Part shown: positions 42,981-56,989 of the stretch, in pieces | Layout of the letters: the number at the start of each line of letters is the position of its first letter | How positions within the stretch are numbered: position 1 is the stretch's first letter | Assembly: GCF_024166365.1 (NCBI RefSeq) | Contig: NC_064820.1 | Span: forward strand, 49,453,501-49,517,500 | DNA from: Elephas maximus indicus | Taxonomy: Eukaryota; Chordata; Mammalia; Proboscidea; Elephantidae | Reading direction: 5' to 3' | DNA length: 64,000 bases | Notes under the pieces: model-generated | Databases searched by the model: none | What the model was told of the DNA's origin: nothing | What the model saw: only the letters and a program-made list of their open reading frames with translations | Program-made: the position numbers and the translations under genes

Positions 42981-44329
42981 GGCAGGGCCAAGATGACAGA
43001 GCAGTCAGACGCTTCCTGGGAACCTCTTACAACAAAGACCCGAAAATAAAAGTAAAACAGTTACATTTATGACAAGCTAGAAGCCCTGAACATCAAAAGC
43101 AAAGTTAGAAAATGGGCCGAGCAGCAGGGGGAGGGAGAAACGGTTCAGAAGCGGAGAAAAGTAGCCAGGATCCCTCAGGCACCATTCCCTGGAGCAGCTG
43201 CAATGGGCTGCTGGTAGTGTTTGGCCGCAGTTTCCTCAGGGAGAAACAGCCAGCCGCACAGCCTACTCACAACTCCAGAACCAGAGAAGAATGGCGCTCT
43301 TGGCAAAAGCTAAGTACTTGCATATATTTTAGAACACTACCAGCCCTGAAGCCTGCTTCAGTGGCTGTCGGTTTCCCTGGGCCTGAGACTGGTCCATTTG
43401 CATGCCCTGAGCCATTGTCCCGGCCTTGGAGAAGGAATAAATTCACAACTGGGGAAAAGATAATCTGCCAGCCCCACTAACCTGGGGAGCTCAGGACAGA
43501 AGCAGCTCCTGTCCAGGCATAAACGGTCCGTGGACTTTGAATATCTTTCCCCTCTGCATGGACATGTGTGGGCCTATATCAGAAGAATAGGCTCTTGTTG
43601 GCAGACTGTAACTGTTCCAGCTGTGCACTGGAGAGGTGAGTGTTTGATGTTTGACACCACTTTGCTTATTAAACAGGGTCCTCACCTACCCACATCAGGG
43701 CCCTAAGGCCTGGTGTCTCCATTCGGGGCACCCGCCCATCTGCGACAGGGATCCAAGAATAACTGGTACCTCAGAGTCCTTATAACCAAAAGCACTGGGT
43801 GCCCAAGGTCCGTCTGCAGAACTCACCCACCTGTGCACTGTAGGGAACAGGGACATGCTTTCATCACAGACACTTGGGGGACAGCTGTCAGCCCCCTGCC
43901 TTGTTCAGAATGTGACCCCTTCTGCTGCAACCAGATACGGTATCTACACCAATCCCCCCTGCCTCTCTAAGACTGTAGGACAGAGGCTGTACCACACACT
44001 TGATGACCAACTACCTGGACACCTGAGCTGAAGCCATACAAGAAGAGTGAATGGACTCCTAGGCTCATATACCTGGTAACAGCTCTAGCCATCTGGTGAC
44101 AGGGCATTAGAGCTTGAAAGGTGAAAATAATCAAGCTAGCTAGCTTACTCAACCTATCTGGACATATCAAAGCAAAACAAAGCAAGAAACTAGGATATAG
44201 TAAGCACTCATAAAATAAACTAATACAGTAACTTATAGATGGCATGCAGACAAGAGTCAATATCAAATCACATAAAGAAGCAGACCATGATCACTTCAAC
44301 AACCTCTCAAAATAAAGAATCCAGGGATC

Positions 44330-45340
44330 TTCTGGATGAAGGCACCTTCCTGGAATTACCAGATGCAGAATAAAAAAGATTTATACACAGACCTCTTCAA
44401 GACATCAGGAAGGAGGTCAGGCAATACGCAGAACAAGCGAAGGAACACACAGATAAAGCAGATGAAGAAATTAACAAGGTTATTCAAGAACATAATGAAA
44501 AATTTAACAACCTGCAAGAATCCATAGAGAGACAACAATCAGAAATTCAGAAGATTAACAATAAAATTACAGAATTAACAACTCAACAGAAAGTCAGAGG
44601 AGCAGAATGGAGCAAGTGGAAGGCCGAATCGGTGAGATTGAAGATAAAGCACTTGGCACCAATATATTTGAAGACAAATAGGATAAAAGAATTAAAAAAA
44701 ATGACGAAACCTTAAGAATCATGTGGGACTCTATCAAGAGAAATAACCTATGAGTGATTGGAGTACCAGAACAGAGAGGAATAACAAAATACAGAGAGAA
44801 TTGTTGAAGATTTGTTGGCAGAAAACTTGCCTGATATTGTGAAAGGTGAAACGATATCTATCCAAGATGCTCATCGAACTCCACATAAGGTAGATTTTAA
44901 ACGAAAGTCACCAAGACATATTATAATCAAACTTGCCAAAACCAAAGATAAACAGAGAATTTTAAGAGCAGGTAGGGATAAATGAAAAGTCATCTACAAA
45001 GGAGAGTCAATAAGAATAAGCTCGGAGTACTCAGCAGAAACCATGCAGGCAAGAAGGCAATGGGATGACTTATATAAAGCATTAAAGGAAAAAAACTGCC
45101 AACCAAGAATCATACATTCAGGAAAACCGTCACTTAATTATGAAGGTGAAATTAGGACATATCCAGATGAACAGAAGTTTAGGGAATTCATAAAAACCAA
45201 ACCAAAACTACAAGAAATACTAAAGGGAGATCTTTGGTTAGAAAATCAATATTATCAGCTATTAATCCAGACTAGAACACGGAACAGGGCAATCAGATGT
45301 CAACCCAGACAGGGAAATCACAAAAATAAATCGAGATAAA
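44330..45340 (+). pseudogene. L1 ORF1 (RNA-binding protein), broken
   Basis: A coiled-coil-rich first half (about 44,390-44,590, EEINKVIQEHNEKFNNL) and RRM/C-terminal domain. The last 98 codons (45,043-45,339, ARRQWDDLYKALKE) are open. Several stops and frame changes, for example near 44,373, 44,750 and 44,985. Confidence 0.7.
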
Positions 45341-45702
45341 AAAATGTTCAAAACAGGGAAACAGTGATGTAATTATGTAAAAAAGATAACATTAAAACAC
45401 TAAAGAGGAACTAAGAAATGCAGTCATAGATCTTTCATATGGACAGGAAGACAAGGCAATATAAAGACATAAAAGTTAGGTTTAAACTTAGAAAAATAGG
45501 GGTAAATATTAAGGTAACCACAAAGGAGACTAAGAATCCTACTCAACAAAATAAAATACAAGAAAAAAATAGAGACTCAGCAGAAACAAAATCAGCAAAA
45601 ACAAATAACAGGAAAAGACAACACATAAAGATAAACTACTCAGCACAAAAAGTTAAGTGGCAAAAAGAAACTGTCAACAACACACACACAAAAGATATCA
45701 AA

Positions 45703-48700
45703 ATGACAGCACTAAACTCATACCTGTCCATAATTATGATGAATGTAAATGGACTAAATGTATCAATAATGAGACAGAGAGTGGCAGAATGGATAAAAAA
45801 AAAAAACACACACACACAATTTGTCTATATGCTACCTGCAAGAGACACACCTTAGACTTAGAGACACAAACTAAAACTCAAAGGGTGGAAAAAATACATG
45901 AGGCAAACAACAATCAAAAAAGAACAGGAGTGGCAATATCAATTTCTGACAAAATAGACTTTAAAGTTAAATCCACCACAAAGGATAAAGAAGGATACTA
46001 CATAATGATAAAAGGGACAATTGATCAGGAAAATATAACCATATTAAATATTTATGCACCCAATGACAGGGCTGCAAGATACATAAATCAAATTTTAACA
46101 GAATTGAAAACTGAGATAGACACCTCCACAATTATAGTAGGAGACTTCAACACACCACTTTCGGAGAAGGACAGGACATGCAGTAAGAAGTTCAATAGAG
46201 ACACGGAAGACCTAATTACAACAATCAACCAACTTGACCTCATTGACTTATACAGAACTCTCCACCCAACTGCTGCAAAGTATACTTTTTTTTCTAGCGC
46301 ACATGGAACATTCTCTAGAATAGACCAAATATTAGGTCATAAAACAAACCTTTGCAGAATCCAAAACTTCGAAATATTACAAAGCATCTTCTCAGACCAC
46401 AAGGCAATAAAAGTAGAAATCAATAACAGAAAAACTAGGGAAAAGAAATCAAATACTTGGAAACTGAACAATACCCTCCTGAAAAAAGACTGGGTTATAG
46501 AAGACATTAAGGAGGGAATAAGGAAATTCATAGAATGCAACGAGAATGAAAATACTTCCTATCAAAACCTCTGGGACACAGCAAAAGCAGTGCTCAGAGG
46601 CCAATTTATATCGATAAATGCACACATACAAAAAGAAGAAAGAGCCAAAATCAGAGAACTGTCCCTACAACTTGAACAAATAGAAAGTGAGCAACAAACG
46701 AATCCATCAGGCACCAGAAGAAAACAAATAATAAAAATTAGAGCTGAACTAAATGAATTAGAGAACAGAAAAATGATTGAAAGAATTAACAAAGCCAAAA
46801 GCTGGTTCTTTGAAAAAATTAAAATTGATAAACCATTGGCTAATAAAGGAAAGGAAACAAATAACCCGAATAAGAAACAAGAAGGGCCACATCACAACAG
46901 ACCCAACTGAAATTAAAAGAATCATATCAGATTATTACGAAAAATTATGCTCTAACAAATTTGAAAACCTAGAAGAAATGGATGAATTCCTGGAAAAACA
47001 CTACCTACCTAAACTAACACAATCAGAAGCAGAACTACTAAATAGACCCATAACAAAAAAAGAGATTGAAAAGGTAATCAAAAAACTCCCAACAAAAAAA
47101 AAGCCCTGGCCCGGATGGCTATACTGCAGAGTTCTACCAAACTTTCAGAGAAGAGATAACACCACTACTACTAAAGGTATTTCAAAGCATAGAAAATGAC
47201 GGAATACTACCTAACTCATTCTATGAAGCCACCATCTCCCTGATACCCAAACCAGGTAAAGACATCACAAAAAAAGAAAATTACAGACCTATTTTTTTTC
47301 CCTCATGAACATAGATGCAAAAATCCTCAACAAAATTCTAGCCAATAGAATTCAACAACATATCAAAAAAATAATTCACCACGACCAAGTGGGATTTATA
47401 CCAGGAAAAACCATTAATGTAATCCACCATATAAATAAAACAAAAGACAAAAACCGCATGGTCTTATCAATTGATGCAGAAAAGGCATTAGACAAAGTCC
47501 AACACCCATTTATGACAAAAACTCTCACCCAAATAGGAATTGAAGGAAAATTCCTCAACATAATAAAGGGCATCTATGCAAAGCCAACAGCCAACATCAC
47601 TCTAAATGGAGAGAGCCTGAAAGCATTTCCCTTGAGAACGGGAACCAGACAAGGATGCCCTTTATCACCGCTCTTATTCAACATTGTGCTAGAAGTCCTA
47701 GCCAGAGCAATTAGGCTAGACAAAGAAATAAAGGGCATCCGGATTGGCAAAGAGGAAGTAAAATTATCTCTATTTGCAGATGACATGATCTTATACACAG
47801 AAAACCCCAAGGAATCCTCCAGAAAACTACTGAAACTAATAGAAGAGTTTGGCAGTCTCAGGTTATAAGATAAACATACAAAAATCACTTGGATTCCTCT
47901 ACATCAACAAAAAGAACATTGAAGAGGAAATAACCAAATCAATACCATTCACAGTAGCCCCCAAGAAGATAAAATACTTAGGAATAAATCTTACCAAGGA
48001 TGTAAAAGACCTATACAAAGAAAACTACAAAGCTCTACTATAAGAAATTAAAAAGGACATACTTAAGTGGAAAAACATACCTTGCTCATGGATAGGAAGA
48101 CTGAACATATTAAAAATGTCTATTCTACCAAAAGCCATCTATACATACAATGCACTTCCAATCCAAATTCCAATGTCATTTTTTAAGGTGACAGAGAAAC
48201 AAATCACCAACTTCATATGGAAGGGAAAGAAGCCTCGGATAAGCAAAGCATTACTGAAAAAGAAGAAGAAAGTGGGAGGCCTCACTCTACCTGATTTCAG
48301 AACCCATTATACGGCCACAGTAGTCGAAACAGCTTGGTACTGGTACAACAACAGACACATAGACCAGTGGAACAGAATTGAGAACCCAGATATAAATCCA
48401 TCCACATATGAGCAGCTGATATTTGACAAAGGCCCAGTGTCAGTTAATTGGGGAAAAGATAGTCTTTTTAACAAATGGTGCTGGCATAACTGGATATCCA
48501 TTTGCAAAAACATGAAACAGGACCCATACCTCACACCATGCACAAAAACTAACTCCAAGTGGATCAAAGACCTAAACATAAAGACTAAAATGATAAAGAT
48601 CATGGAAGAAAAACTAGGGACAACCTTAGGAGCCCTAATACAAGGCATAAACAGAATACAAAACATTACCAAAAATGACGAAGAGAAACCAGATAACTGG

Positions 48701-49488
48701 GAGCTCCTAAAAATCAAACACCTATGCTCATCTAAAGACTTCACCAAAAGAGTAAAAAGACCACCTACAGACTGGAAAAGAATTTTCAGCTATGACATCT
48801 CTGACCAGCGCCTGATCTCTAAAATCTATATGATTCTGTCAAAACTCAACCACAAAAAGACAAACAACCCAATCAAGAAGTGGGCAAAGGATATGAACAC
48901 ACACTTCACTAAAGAAGATATTCAGGCAGCTAACAGGTACATGAGAAAATGCTCTCGATCATTAGCCATTAGAGAAATGCAAATTAAAACTACGATGAGA
49001 TTCCATCTCACTCCAACAAGGCTGGCAAAATCCAAAAAACACAAAATAATAAATGTTGGAGAGGCTGCGGAGAGATTGGAACTCTTATACACTGCTGGTG
49101 GGAATGTAAAATGGTACAACCACTTTGGAAATCTATCTGGCGTTATCTTAAACAGTTAGAAATAGAACTACCATACAACCCAGAAATCCCACTCCTCGGA
49201 ATATACCCCAGAGAAACAAGAGCCTTCACACAAACAGATATATGCACACCCATGTTTATTGCAGCTCTGTTTACAATAGCAAAAAGCTGGAAGCAACCAA
49301 GGTGTCCATCAATGGATGAATGGTTAAATATATTATGGTATATTCACACAATGGAATACTACGCATCGATAAAGAACAGTGAGGAATCTGTGAAACATTG
49401 CATAACATGGAGGAACCTGGAAGGCATTATCCTGAGCGAAATTAGTCAGAGGCAAAAGGACAAATATTGTATAAGACCACTATTATAA
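45703..49488 (+). pseudogene. L1 ORF2 (endonuclease-reverse transcriptase), broken
   Basis: Endonuclease motifs [22 protein letters not shown] and SDHKAI (45,703-46,440). RT palm with GFIPG and intact FADD (about 47,778). A Cys-region-like C-terminus follows to 49,488. Breaks occur near 45,800 (A-run), 46,880, 47,100-47,300, 47,868 and 48,043, so it is not autonomous. Confidence 0.8.
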
Positions 49489-50569
49489 GATCTTGAGAAA
49501 TAGTATAAACTGAGAAGAACACATACTTTTGTGGTTACGAGGGGGGCAGGGAGGGAGAGCGTTTTTTACTGATTAATTAGTAGATAAGAAGTGCTTTAGG
49601 TGAAGGGAAGGACAATACTCAATACATGGAAGGTCAGCTCAACTGGACTGGACCAAAAGCAAAGAAGTTTCTGGGATAAACTGAATGCTTCAAAGGTCAG
49701 TGGAGCAATGGCGGGGGCTTGGGGACCATGGTTTTACGGGACTTCTAAGTCAATTGGCAAAATAATTCTATTATGAAAACATTCTGCATCTCACTTTGAA
49801 ATGTGGCATCTGGGGTCTTAAATGCTAACAAGCGGCCATCTAAGATGCATCAATTGGTCTCAATCCACCTGGAGTAAAGGAAAATGAAGAACACCAAGGT
49901 CGTAAGATAACTAAGAGCCCAAGAGACAGAAAGGGCCACATGAACCAGAGACCTACATCATCCTGAGACCAGAAGAACTAGTTGGTGCCCGGCCACAATC
50001 GATGACTGCCCTGACAGGGAGCACAACAGAGAACCCCTGAGGGAGCAGGAGATCAGGGGGATGCAGACCCCAAATTCTCATAAAAAGACCATACTTAATG
50101 GTCTGACTGAGACTAGAGGAATCCCGGCGGTCATGGTCCCCAAACCTTCTGTTGGCCCGGGACAGGAACCATTCCCGAAGACAACTCATTGGACATGAAA
50201 GGGACTGGACAGTGGGTAGGAGAGAGATGCTGATGAAGAGTGAGCTAATTATATCAGGTGGACACTTGAGACTGTGTTGGCATCTGCTGTCTGGAGGGGG
50301 GATGGGAGGATAGAGTGAGGTGGAAGCTGGCAAAATTGTCACGAAAGGAGAGACTGGAAGGGCTGACTCATTAGGGGGAGAGTAAGTGGGAGTACGGAGT
50401 AAGGTGTATATAAACTTATATGTGACAGTCTGACTTGATTTGTAAACGTTCACTTGAAGCTCAAGAAAAGTTAATAAAAAAAAAAGAGCAGGAGTGGCAA
50501 TATCAATTTCTGACAAAATAGACTTTAAAGTTAAATCCACCACAAAGGGATAAGGAAGGACACTATATA

Positions 50570-53500
50570 ATGATTAAAGGGACAATATACCAGGAGCCTA
50601 TAACCATATTAAATATTTATGCACCCAATGACAGGGCTGTAAGATACATAAAACAAACTCTAACAGCATTGAAAAGTGAGATAGACAGCTCCAAAATAAT
50701 AGTAGGAGACTTTAACACACCACTTTTGGTGAAGGACAAGACATCCAGAAAGAAGCTCAATCAAAACACAAAGATCTAAATGCCACAATCAACCAACCTG
50801 ACCTCACAGACATATACAGAACACTCCACCCAACAGCAGCCAAGTAAGTATACTTTCTTTTCTAGAGCACATGGAACATTCTTTAGAATAGACCAAATAT
50901 TGGGTCATAAAGCAAGCCTTAGAAGAATCCAAAACATGGAAATATTACAAAGCATCCTCTCTGACCATAAGGCAATAAAAGTAGAAATCAATAACAGAAA
51001 AAGCAGGGAAAAGAAATCAAACACTTGGAAACTGAACAATACCCTGCTCAAAAAAGACTGGGTTATACGAGACATTAAGGATGGAATAAAGAAATTGATA
51101 AAATCCAATGAGAATGAAACACTTCCTATCAGAATTTTTGGGACACAGCAAAAGCAGTGCTCAGAGGTCAATTTATATCAATAAATGCACACATACAAAA
51201 CGAAGAAAGGACCAAAATAAAATTATTATCCCTACAACTTGAACAAATAGAAAGAGAGCAACAAAAGAAATACCCATGCACCAGAAGAAAGCAAATAATA
51301 AAAATCAGAGAATTCAATGAAATGGAAAAACAATTGAAAGAGTTAAAAGATCAAAAGATGGTTCTCTGAAAAAATTAATAAAGCAATGGCCAAACTGACA
51401 AAAGAATAACAGGAGAGGAAACAAATAACCTGAATAAGAAACGAGATGGGCAATATTACAACAGACCCAACTGAAATTAAAAGAATCGTATCAGATTACT
51501 ACGAAAAATTGTACTCTAAAAAATTTGAAAACCTAAAAGAAATGGAGGAATTCCTAGAAATACACTACCTACCTAAACTAACACAAACAGAGGTAGAACA
51601 ACTAAATAGACCCATAACAAAAGAAGAGATTGAAAAGGTAATTGAAAACCCCCCAACCAAAAAAAATCTCTGGCCAGGACGGCTTCACTGCAGAGTTCTA
51701 CCATTCAGAGAAGAGTTAACACCACTACTAAAGGTATTTCAGAGCATAGAAAAGGATGGAATACTCCCAAACTCATTCTATGAAACCAGCATACCACTGA
51801 TACTAAAACCAGGTAAAGACACCACAAAAAAAGACAATTACAGACCTATATCCCACAAGAACTTAGATGGAAAAATCCGCAACAAAATTCTAGCCAACAG
51901 AATTCAACATATTAAAAAAATAATTCACCATGACCAAGTGGGATTCATACCAGATATGCAGGGATGGTTCAATATTAGAAAAACAATATAATCCATCATA
52001 TAAATAAAAGACAAGAAACACATGATTTTATCAACTGATGCAGAAAAGGCATTCGACTAAGTTCAACACCCGTTCATGATAAAAACTCTCAGCAAAATAG
52101 GAATAGAAGGAAAATTCCTCAACATAATAAAGGGCATTTATGGAAAACCAAGAGCCAACATCATCCTAAATGGAGACAGTCTGAAAGCATTCTCCTTGAG
52201 ATCTGGAACCACACAAAGATGCCCTTTGTTGCTGCTGTTACTCAACATATGCTGGAGGTCCTGGCCAGAGCAATTAGGCCAGATAAAGAAATAAAGGGCA
52301 TCCAGATTGGTAAGGAAGAAGTAAAAGGATCTCTGTCTCCAGGAGACATGATCTTATACACAGAAAACCCTAAAGAATCCTCAAGAAAACTACTGAAACT
52401 AATAGAAGAGTTCAGCACGTTATCAGGATACAAGATAAACATACAAAAATCAGTTGGATTCCTCTACACCAACAAAAAGAACATCATGGAAGAAATCATC
52501 AAATCAATAGCATTTACAGTAGTCCCCAGGAAGATAAAATACTTAGGAATAAATCTTGCCAGAGATATAAAAGAGCTATACAAAGAAAACTATAAGACAC
52601 TACTGCAAGAAACTAGAAGAGACCTAAATAAGTTGAAAAACATACTTTGCTCATGGATAGGAAGACTTCACATTGTAAAAATATCTATTCTACCAAAAGC
52701 AATCTATAGATACAATTCCAACCCAAATTCCAACCACATTTTTTAATGAGATGGAGAAACAAATCACCAACTTCATCTGGAAGGGAAAGAGGCCCCGGAT
52801 AAGTAAAGGATTACTGAAAAAGAAGAACAAAGTGTGGGAGGCCTCATTCTACATGACTTTAGAACCTATTACACTGCCACAGTAGTCAAAACAGCCTGAT
52901 ACTGGCACAACAACAGATACATAGACCGATGGAACAGAATTGAGAATTCAGACATAAATCCATCCGCATATAAGCAGCTGATACTTGACAAAGGCCCAAA
53001 GTCAGTTAAATGGGGAAACGACAGTCTTTTTAACAAATGGTGCTGCCATAAATGGATATCCATCTGCAAAAAAATGAAACAAGTCCCATACCTCACACCA
53101 TGCACAAAAACTAACTTAAAATGGATCAAAGACCCAAATATAAAATGTAAAACGATAAAGATCATGGAAGAAAAAATAGGGACAATGCTAGGAGCCCTAA
53201 TACATGCCATAAACAGTATACAAAACATTACTAACGATGCAGAAGAGAAACTAGATAACTTGTAGCTTCTAAAAATCAAACACCTATGCTCACCTAAAAA
53301 CTTCATCAAAACAGTGAAAAGATTACCTACAGATTGGGAAAAAGTTTTTAGCTATGACATTTCCGATCAGTGCCTAATCTCTAAAATCTACATGATACTG
53401 CAAAAACTCAACTACAAAAAGACAGCCCAATTAGAAAATGGGCAAAAGATATGAACAGGCATTTCACTAAAGAAGACATTCAGGTAGCTAAGAGATACAC

Positions 53501-53960
53501 GAGGAAATGCTCATGATCATTAGCCATTAGAGAAATGCAAATCAAAACTACAATGAGATTCCATCTCACTCCAACAAGCCGTTAATTCAAAAAACACAAA
53601 ATAATAAATGTTGGAGAGATTGTGGAGAGACTGGAAGACTTATACACTGCTGGTGGGAATGTAAAATGGTATAAACACTTTGGAAATCGATTTGGTGCTT
53701 CCTTAAAAAACTAGAAATAGGACTACCATATGATCCAGCAATCCCATTCCTTGGAATATATCCTAGAGAAATAAGAGCCTTTACACAAGCAGATATATGC
53801 ACACCCATGTTCGTTGCAGCACTGTTTACAATAGCCAAAAGATGGAAGCCACCAAGGTGCCCTTCAATGGGTGAATGGATAAATAAATTATGGTATATAC
53901 ACACAATAGAATATTATGTATCGATAAAGAAAAATGATGAATCTGTGAACATTTCATAAT
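50570..53960 (+). pseudogene. L1 ORF2 remnant in the second body
   Basis: Endonuclease remainder ([21 protein letters not shown]), RT with mutated catalytic site, and C-terminal region, split into at least six frames. Confidence 0.75.
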
Positions 53961-54780
53961 ATGGAGGAATCTGGAGGGCATTGTGCTGGGTGAAATTAGT
54001 CAGTTGCAAAAGGACAAATATTGTATAAGACCACTATAATAATAACTGGAGAAACAGTTTAAACAGAGAAGAAAATATTCTTCGATGGTTACGAGAGGGC
54101 GGAGGGAGGAAGAGGGGTTTTCACTAATTAGATAGCAGATAAGAACTATTTTAGGCGAAGGGAAAGACAACACACAATACAGGAGAGATCAGCACAACTG
54201 GACTAAACAAAAAAGCAAAGAAGTTTCCTGAATAAACTGAAGGCTTCGAAGGCCAGCGTAGCAGGGGCAGGGTTTGGGGACCATGGTTTCAGGGGATATC
54301 TAAGTCAATTGGCATAATAATATCTATTACGAGAACATTCTGCATTCTACTTTGGAGAGCAGCTTCTGGGTCTTGAATGCTAGCAAGTGGCCATCTAAGA
54401 AGCATCAATGGGTCTCAACCCACCTGGAGCAAAGAAGAATAAAGAACACCAAAGACACAAGGTAATTATGAGCCCAAGAGACAGAAAGGACCACATAAAT
54501 CAGAGACTACATCAGCCTGATACCAGAAGAACTAGGTGGTGCCTGGCTACAATTGATGACTGCCCTGACAGGGAACACAACAGAGAACCCCTGAGGGAGC
54601 AGGAGAGCCTTGGGATGCAGACCCCAAATTCTTGTAAAAAGACCAGGCTTAATGGTCTGACTGAAACTAGAAGGGCCCCAGAGTTCATGGTCCCCAGACC
54701 TTCTATTAGCCCAAGACAGGAACCATTCATTCCCAAAGCCAACTCTTCCAACAGGGATTGGACTGGACTATGGGATAGAA

Positions 54781-54838
54781 GGTTGCTATGAGTCGGTATC
54801 GACTTGACGGCACTGGGTTTGGTTTTGGGTTTTTTTTT
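54781..54838 (+). mobile_element. 5'-truncated AfroSINE in L1, with TSD
   Basis: GTTGCTATGAGTCGGTATCG to a T-rich tail, flanked by ATGGGATAGAA on both sides; inserted in the L1 3' UTR. Confidence 0.8.
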
Positions 54839-55046
54839 ATGGGATAGAAAATGATACTGGTGAAGAATGAGCTTCTTGGATCAAGTAGACACATGAGAGT
54901 ATGTTGGCACCTCCTGTTTGGGAGATGAGAGGGCAGGCGGAGGGGGTCAGAAGCTGGCCGAATCCACAGGAAAATAGAGAGTGGAGAGAAGGAGTGTGCT
55001 GTCTCATTAGGGGGAGAGCAATTAGGAGTACATAGCAAGATGCATG

Positions 55047-55213
55047 GAAACCTTGCTGGTGTTGTGGTTAAGCGCTACGGCTGCTAACCAAAGGGTCAGC
55101 AGTGCAAATCTGCCAGGCACTCCTTGAAAACTCTATGGGGCAGTTCTACTCTGTCCTATATGGTCACTATGAGTCAGAATCGACTTGACAGCACTGGGTT
55201 TGGTTTTGGTTTG
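55047..55213 (+). mobile_element. AfroSINE in L1 3' end, with TSD
   Basis: GAAACCTTGCTGGTGTTGTGG to GGTTTTGGTTTGG, flanked by TAGCAAGATGCAT and TAGCAAGGTGCAT. Confidence 0.85.
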
Positions 55214-55308
55214 GTAGCAAGGTGCATATAAATTTTTGTATGGGAGACTGACGTGATTTGTAAACTTTTACTTAAAGCACAATAAAAATTTTAAAAAGTA
55301 GTCAAAGA

Positions 55309-55580
55309 AAGAGCAGCACCCTGCTTCCCAGGGTTGATAAGCCTCCAATAATAATGAAAAAAAAAATAATAGGGAGGATTAAAAGGGACAGCATTATAAA
55401 GAGAGTGTATAGAGTGTATAGACCTAACAACCTGGGCATTATGGTATTATTTTTACTTAGCTTACATAGTTAACTTCTATATACCCCAATGATTTTGTGA
55501 TTGTAGTTTCCTCCTCCACCTTGTCTTTTCCATAATCCTATAAAGTTTAAAATTAACCTATGTTTCTCTTTTAAAAGTAA
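55309..55580 (+). pseudogene. Retroviral env-region remnant, 3' part
   Basis: Continues from 42,980 beyond the L1. Includes a basic, frame-open stretch ending YRVYRPNNLGIMV, which is also encoded at 38,530-38,575. Confidence 0.45.
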
Positions 55581-55584
55581 AAGA

Positions 55585-56110
55585 AGTGATAAATCTAAGA
55601 GAGAGAGACTAAACAAGGGGCTTGTCTGGTGACTAAAACTAAGATGGCGTCAGAGTGCCTCTGAGATTATTCAAAAAAGGTCAGTACGTCTAGAACCCAG
55701 TCATCGTGCCCACCTCAGGGGGGGAACTAACAAATTTCTTGAGCTTTTCAGACCCAAAACCCTTTCCTATGAAACCCTCTGGTTGGCCTCTAAGAGACAA
55801 ACAGATTTTAAAAGAGCCCATTCCCCTGTCTCTTGTATGGACTGGTATACAATAAAGACCCTCTTACTGCTCTCCTCATCCCTGTCTCAGTATTGGCTTC
55901 TGCGACCCAAACCAAAAACCAAACCCATTGCCCTCCAGTTGATTCCAACTCATAGCGACCCTATAGGACAGAGTAGAACTGCCCCATAGAGTTTCCAAGG
56001 AGCGCCTGGCGGATTTGAACTGCTGACCTTTACGTTAAAAGCCTGGCACTTAACCACTACGCCACCAGGGTTTCCGGCTTCTGCGACAGGGGGCTCATAT
56101 TCGTACTTTG
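55585..56110 (+). mobile_element. Retroviral 3' LTR (split by SINE)
   Basis: Class I LTR layout with AATAAA at 55,851-55,856, a T/C-rich region, and ...GCGACAGGGGGCTCA at its end. The antisense SINE at 55,907-56,075 interrupts it. Confidence 0.55.
55907..56075 (-). mobile_element. AfroSINE in retroviral LTR, with TSD
   Basis: Antisense full-length element; GGCTTCTGCGAC occurs at 55,895-55,906 and 56,076-56,087, and it splits the U5 part of the LTR. Confidence 0.85.
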
Positions 56111-56989
56111 CGATAACATCATCGTGCTGGGTATTGCTCTGAAGCCAATGTCCCCCAGGAAGCTCCAGTTGAGGTAGATCGTGGAATTGAACTCCATTTA
56201 ATCTGAAGAGATAAATGGACTTGGCCAGTGGGAAAACTGAAGCTGGAATTTGAAGCCTGCACGCCCCTCCTAATCTAAGCGCATAAAGCCCACTCTCTAC
56301 AGCCCGGTGGTCGGTGGTCGTCACTCCCAGGGGACACAGGCCTCCACTCCATTCCCGCTGCAGCCGGCTTCCCAAAGCAGGTCAGCGGGGTGGTAGGTGC
56401 TGGGAATGAGGGCTGGGCAAAGTAGGAAGAAGAAGGGGAGCTTCACAAAATGAACGCAGCGTGTAAGGGAGAGAGACCAGAAGCTTCGGGAACTAGGAGG
56501 CCCCTACCGGTGCATGTGTTTGAAGAGAGGGCTCCCGAGTGGTGCCGACGGAGGCAGGAGAATATGCCCGAGGGGCTGAGAGATGGGCGGGACCGGCATT
56601 GGGACAGGGAGATGGGCGGGACCACTATTCGGGTGGGGAGATGAACGGGACCAGCGTTAGGGCAGGGAGGGCGAGCAGGAGCATATCTGGGCCTCAGGGC
56701 TGGGGCGATGCGAGTCTGGAGCATCTCGGAGGCCGGGCAGCTGTGGGCGACTTTGAGTAGCAGCCATGCTGGCCCACTCATCGTCACCCCCCACCCACGC
56801 CCTCTGCACCGAGGATGCAACCGCCCCTGCACAGCAAAACGAGGCAACGGTGGGTTCGGCAACAGACAGCCACCCAGAAGCGTACACCCGGTCCCCCATC
56901 GTACAGCCTTGCCGGGGTGTCTGCACTTGGTGCACCTCGTCCTTCCCCAACGGATAAAGAGGTCGCACATGCGAGAAACCAGGACTCCG

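Larger units (their letters stand above)
42981..50486 (+). mobile_element. Full-length-type L1 (first of two stacked)
   Basis: Starts with GGCAGGGCCAAGATGACAGA, a typical L1 5' end, preceded by AAGTAGTCAAAGA (42,968-42,980). Contains 5' UTR, ORF1, ORF2, a 3' UTR and a short A tail at 50,476-50,485. It is followed directly by a second L1 body rather than by its TSD. Confidence 0.85.
50487..55295 (+). mobile_element. Second L1 body, starting inside ORF2
   Basis: Begins at GAGCAGGAGTGGCAATATC, equivalent to position 45,922 of the first L1, and runs to a weak A-rich 3' end followed by AAGTAGTCAAAGA (55,296-55,308). Roughly a tenth of positions differ from the first L1. The RT active-site FADD reads SPGD (about 52,337). 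Two SINEs sit in its 3' UTR. Confidence 0.8.
38700..56110 (+). mobile_element. Degraded class I endogenous retrovirus (interrupted)
   Basis: Order on plus: leader, gag remnant, protease and RT remnants, nucleolin-derived insert, integrase remnant, env-region remnant, L1 insertion, last env-region piece, 3' LTR. No 5' LTR was found at 38.2-38.7 k. Gag style resembles the ERV9/HERV-H/W group. All frames are broken. Confidence 0.75.

Noticed and set aside
45657-46910. 417-residue frame as an independent gene
   Set aside because: It is the L1 ORF2 endonuclease with an out-of-frame start upstream of an A-run.
50487-55295. Second L1 as a simple recent tandem duplication of the first
   Set aside because: The two bodies differ throughout, including the RT active-site codons and separate indels.
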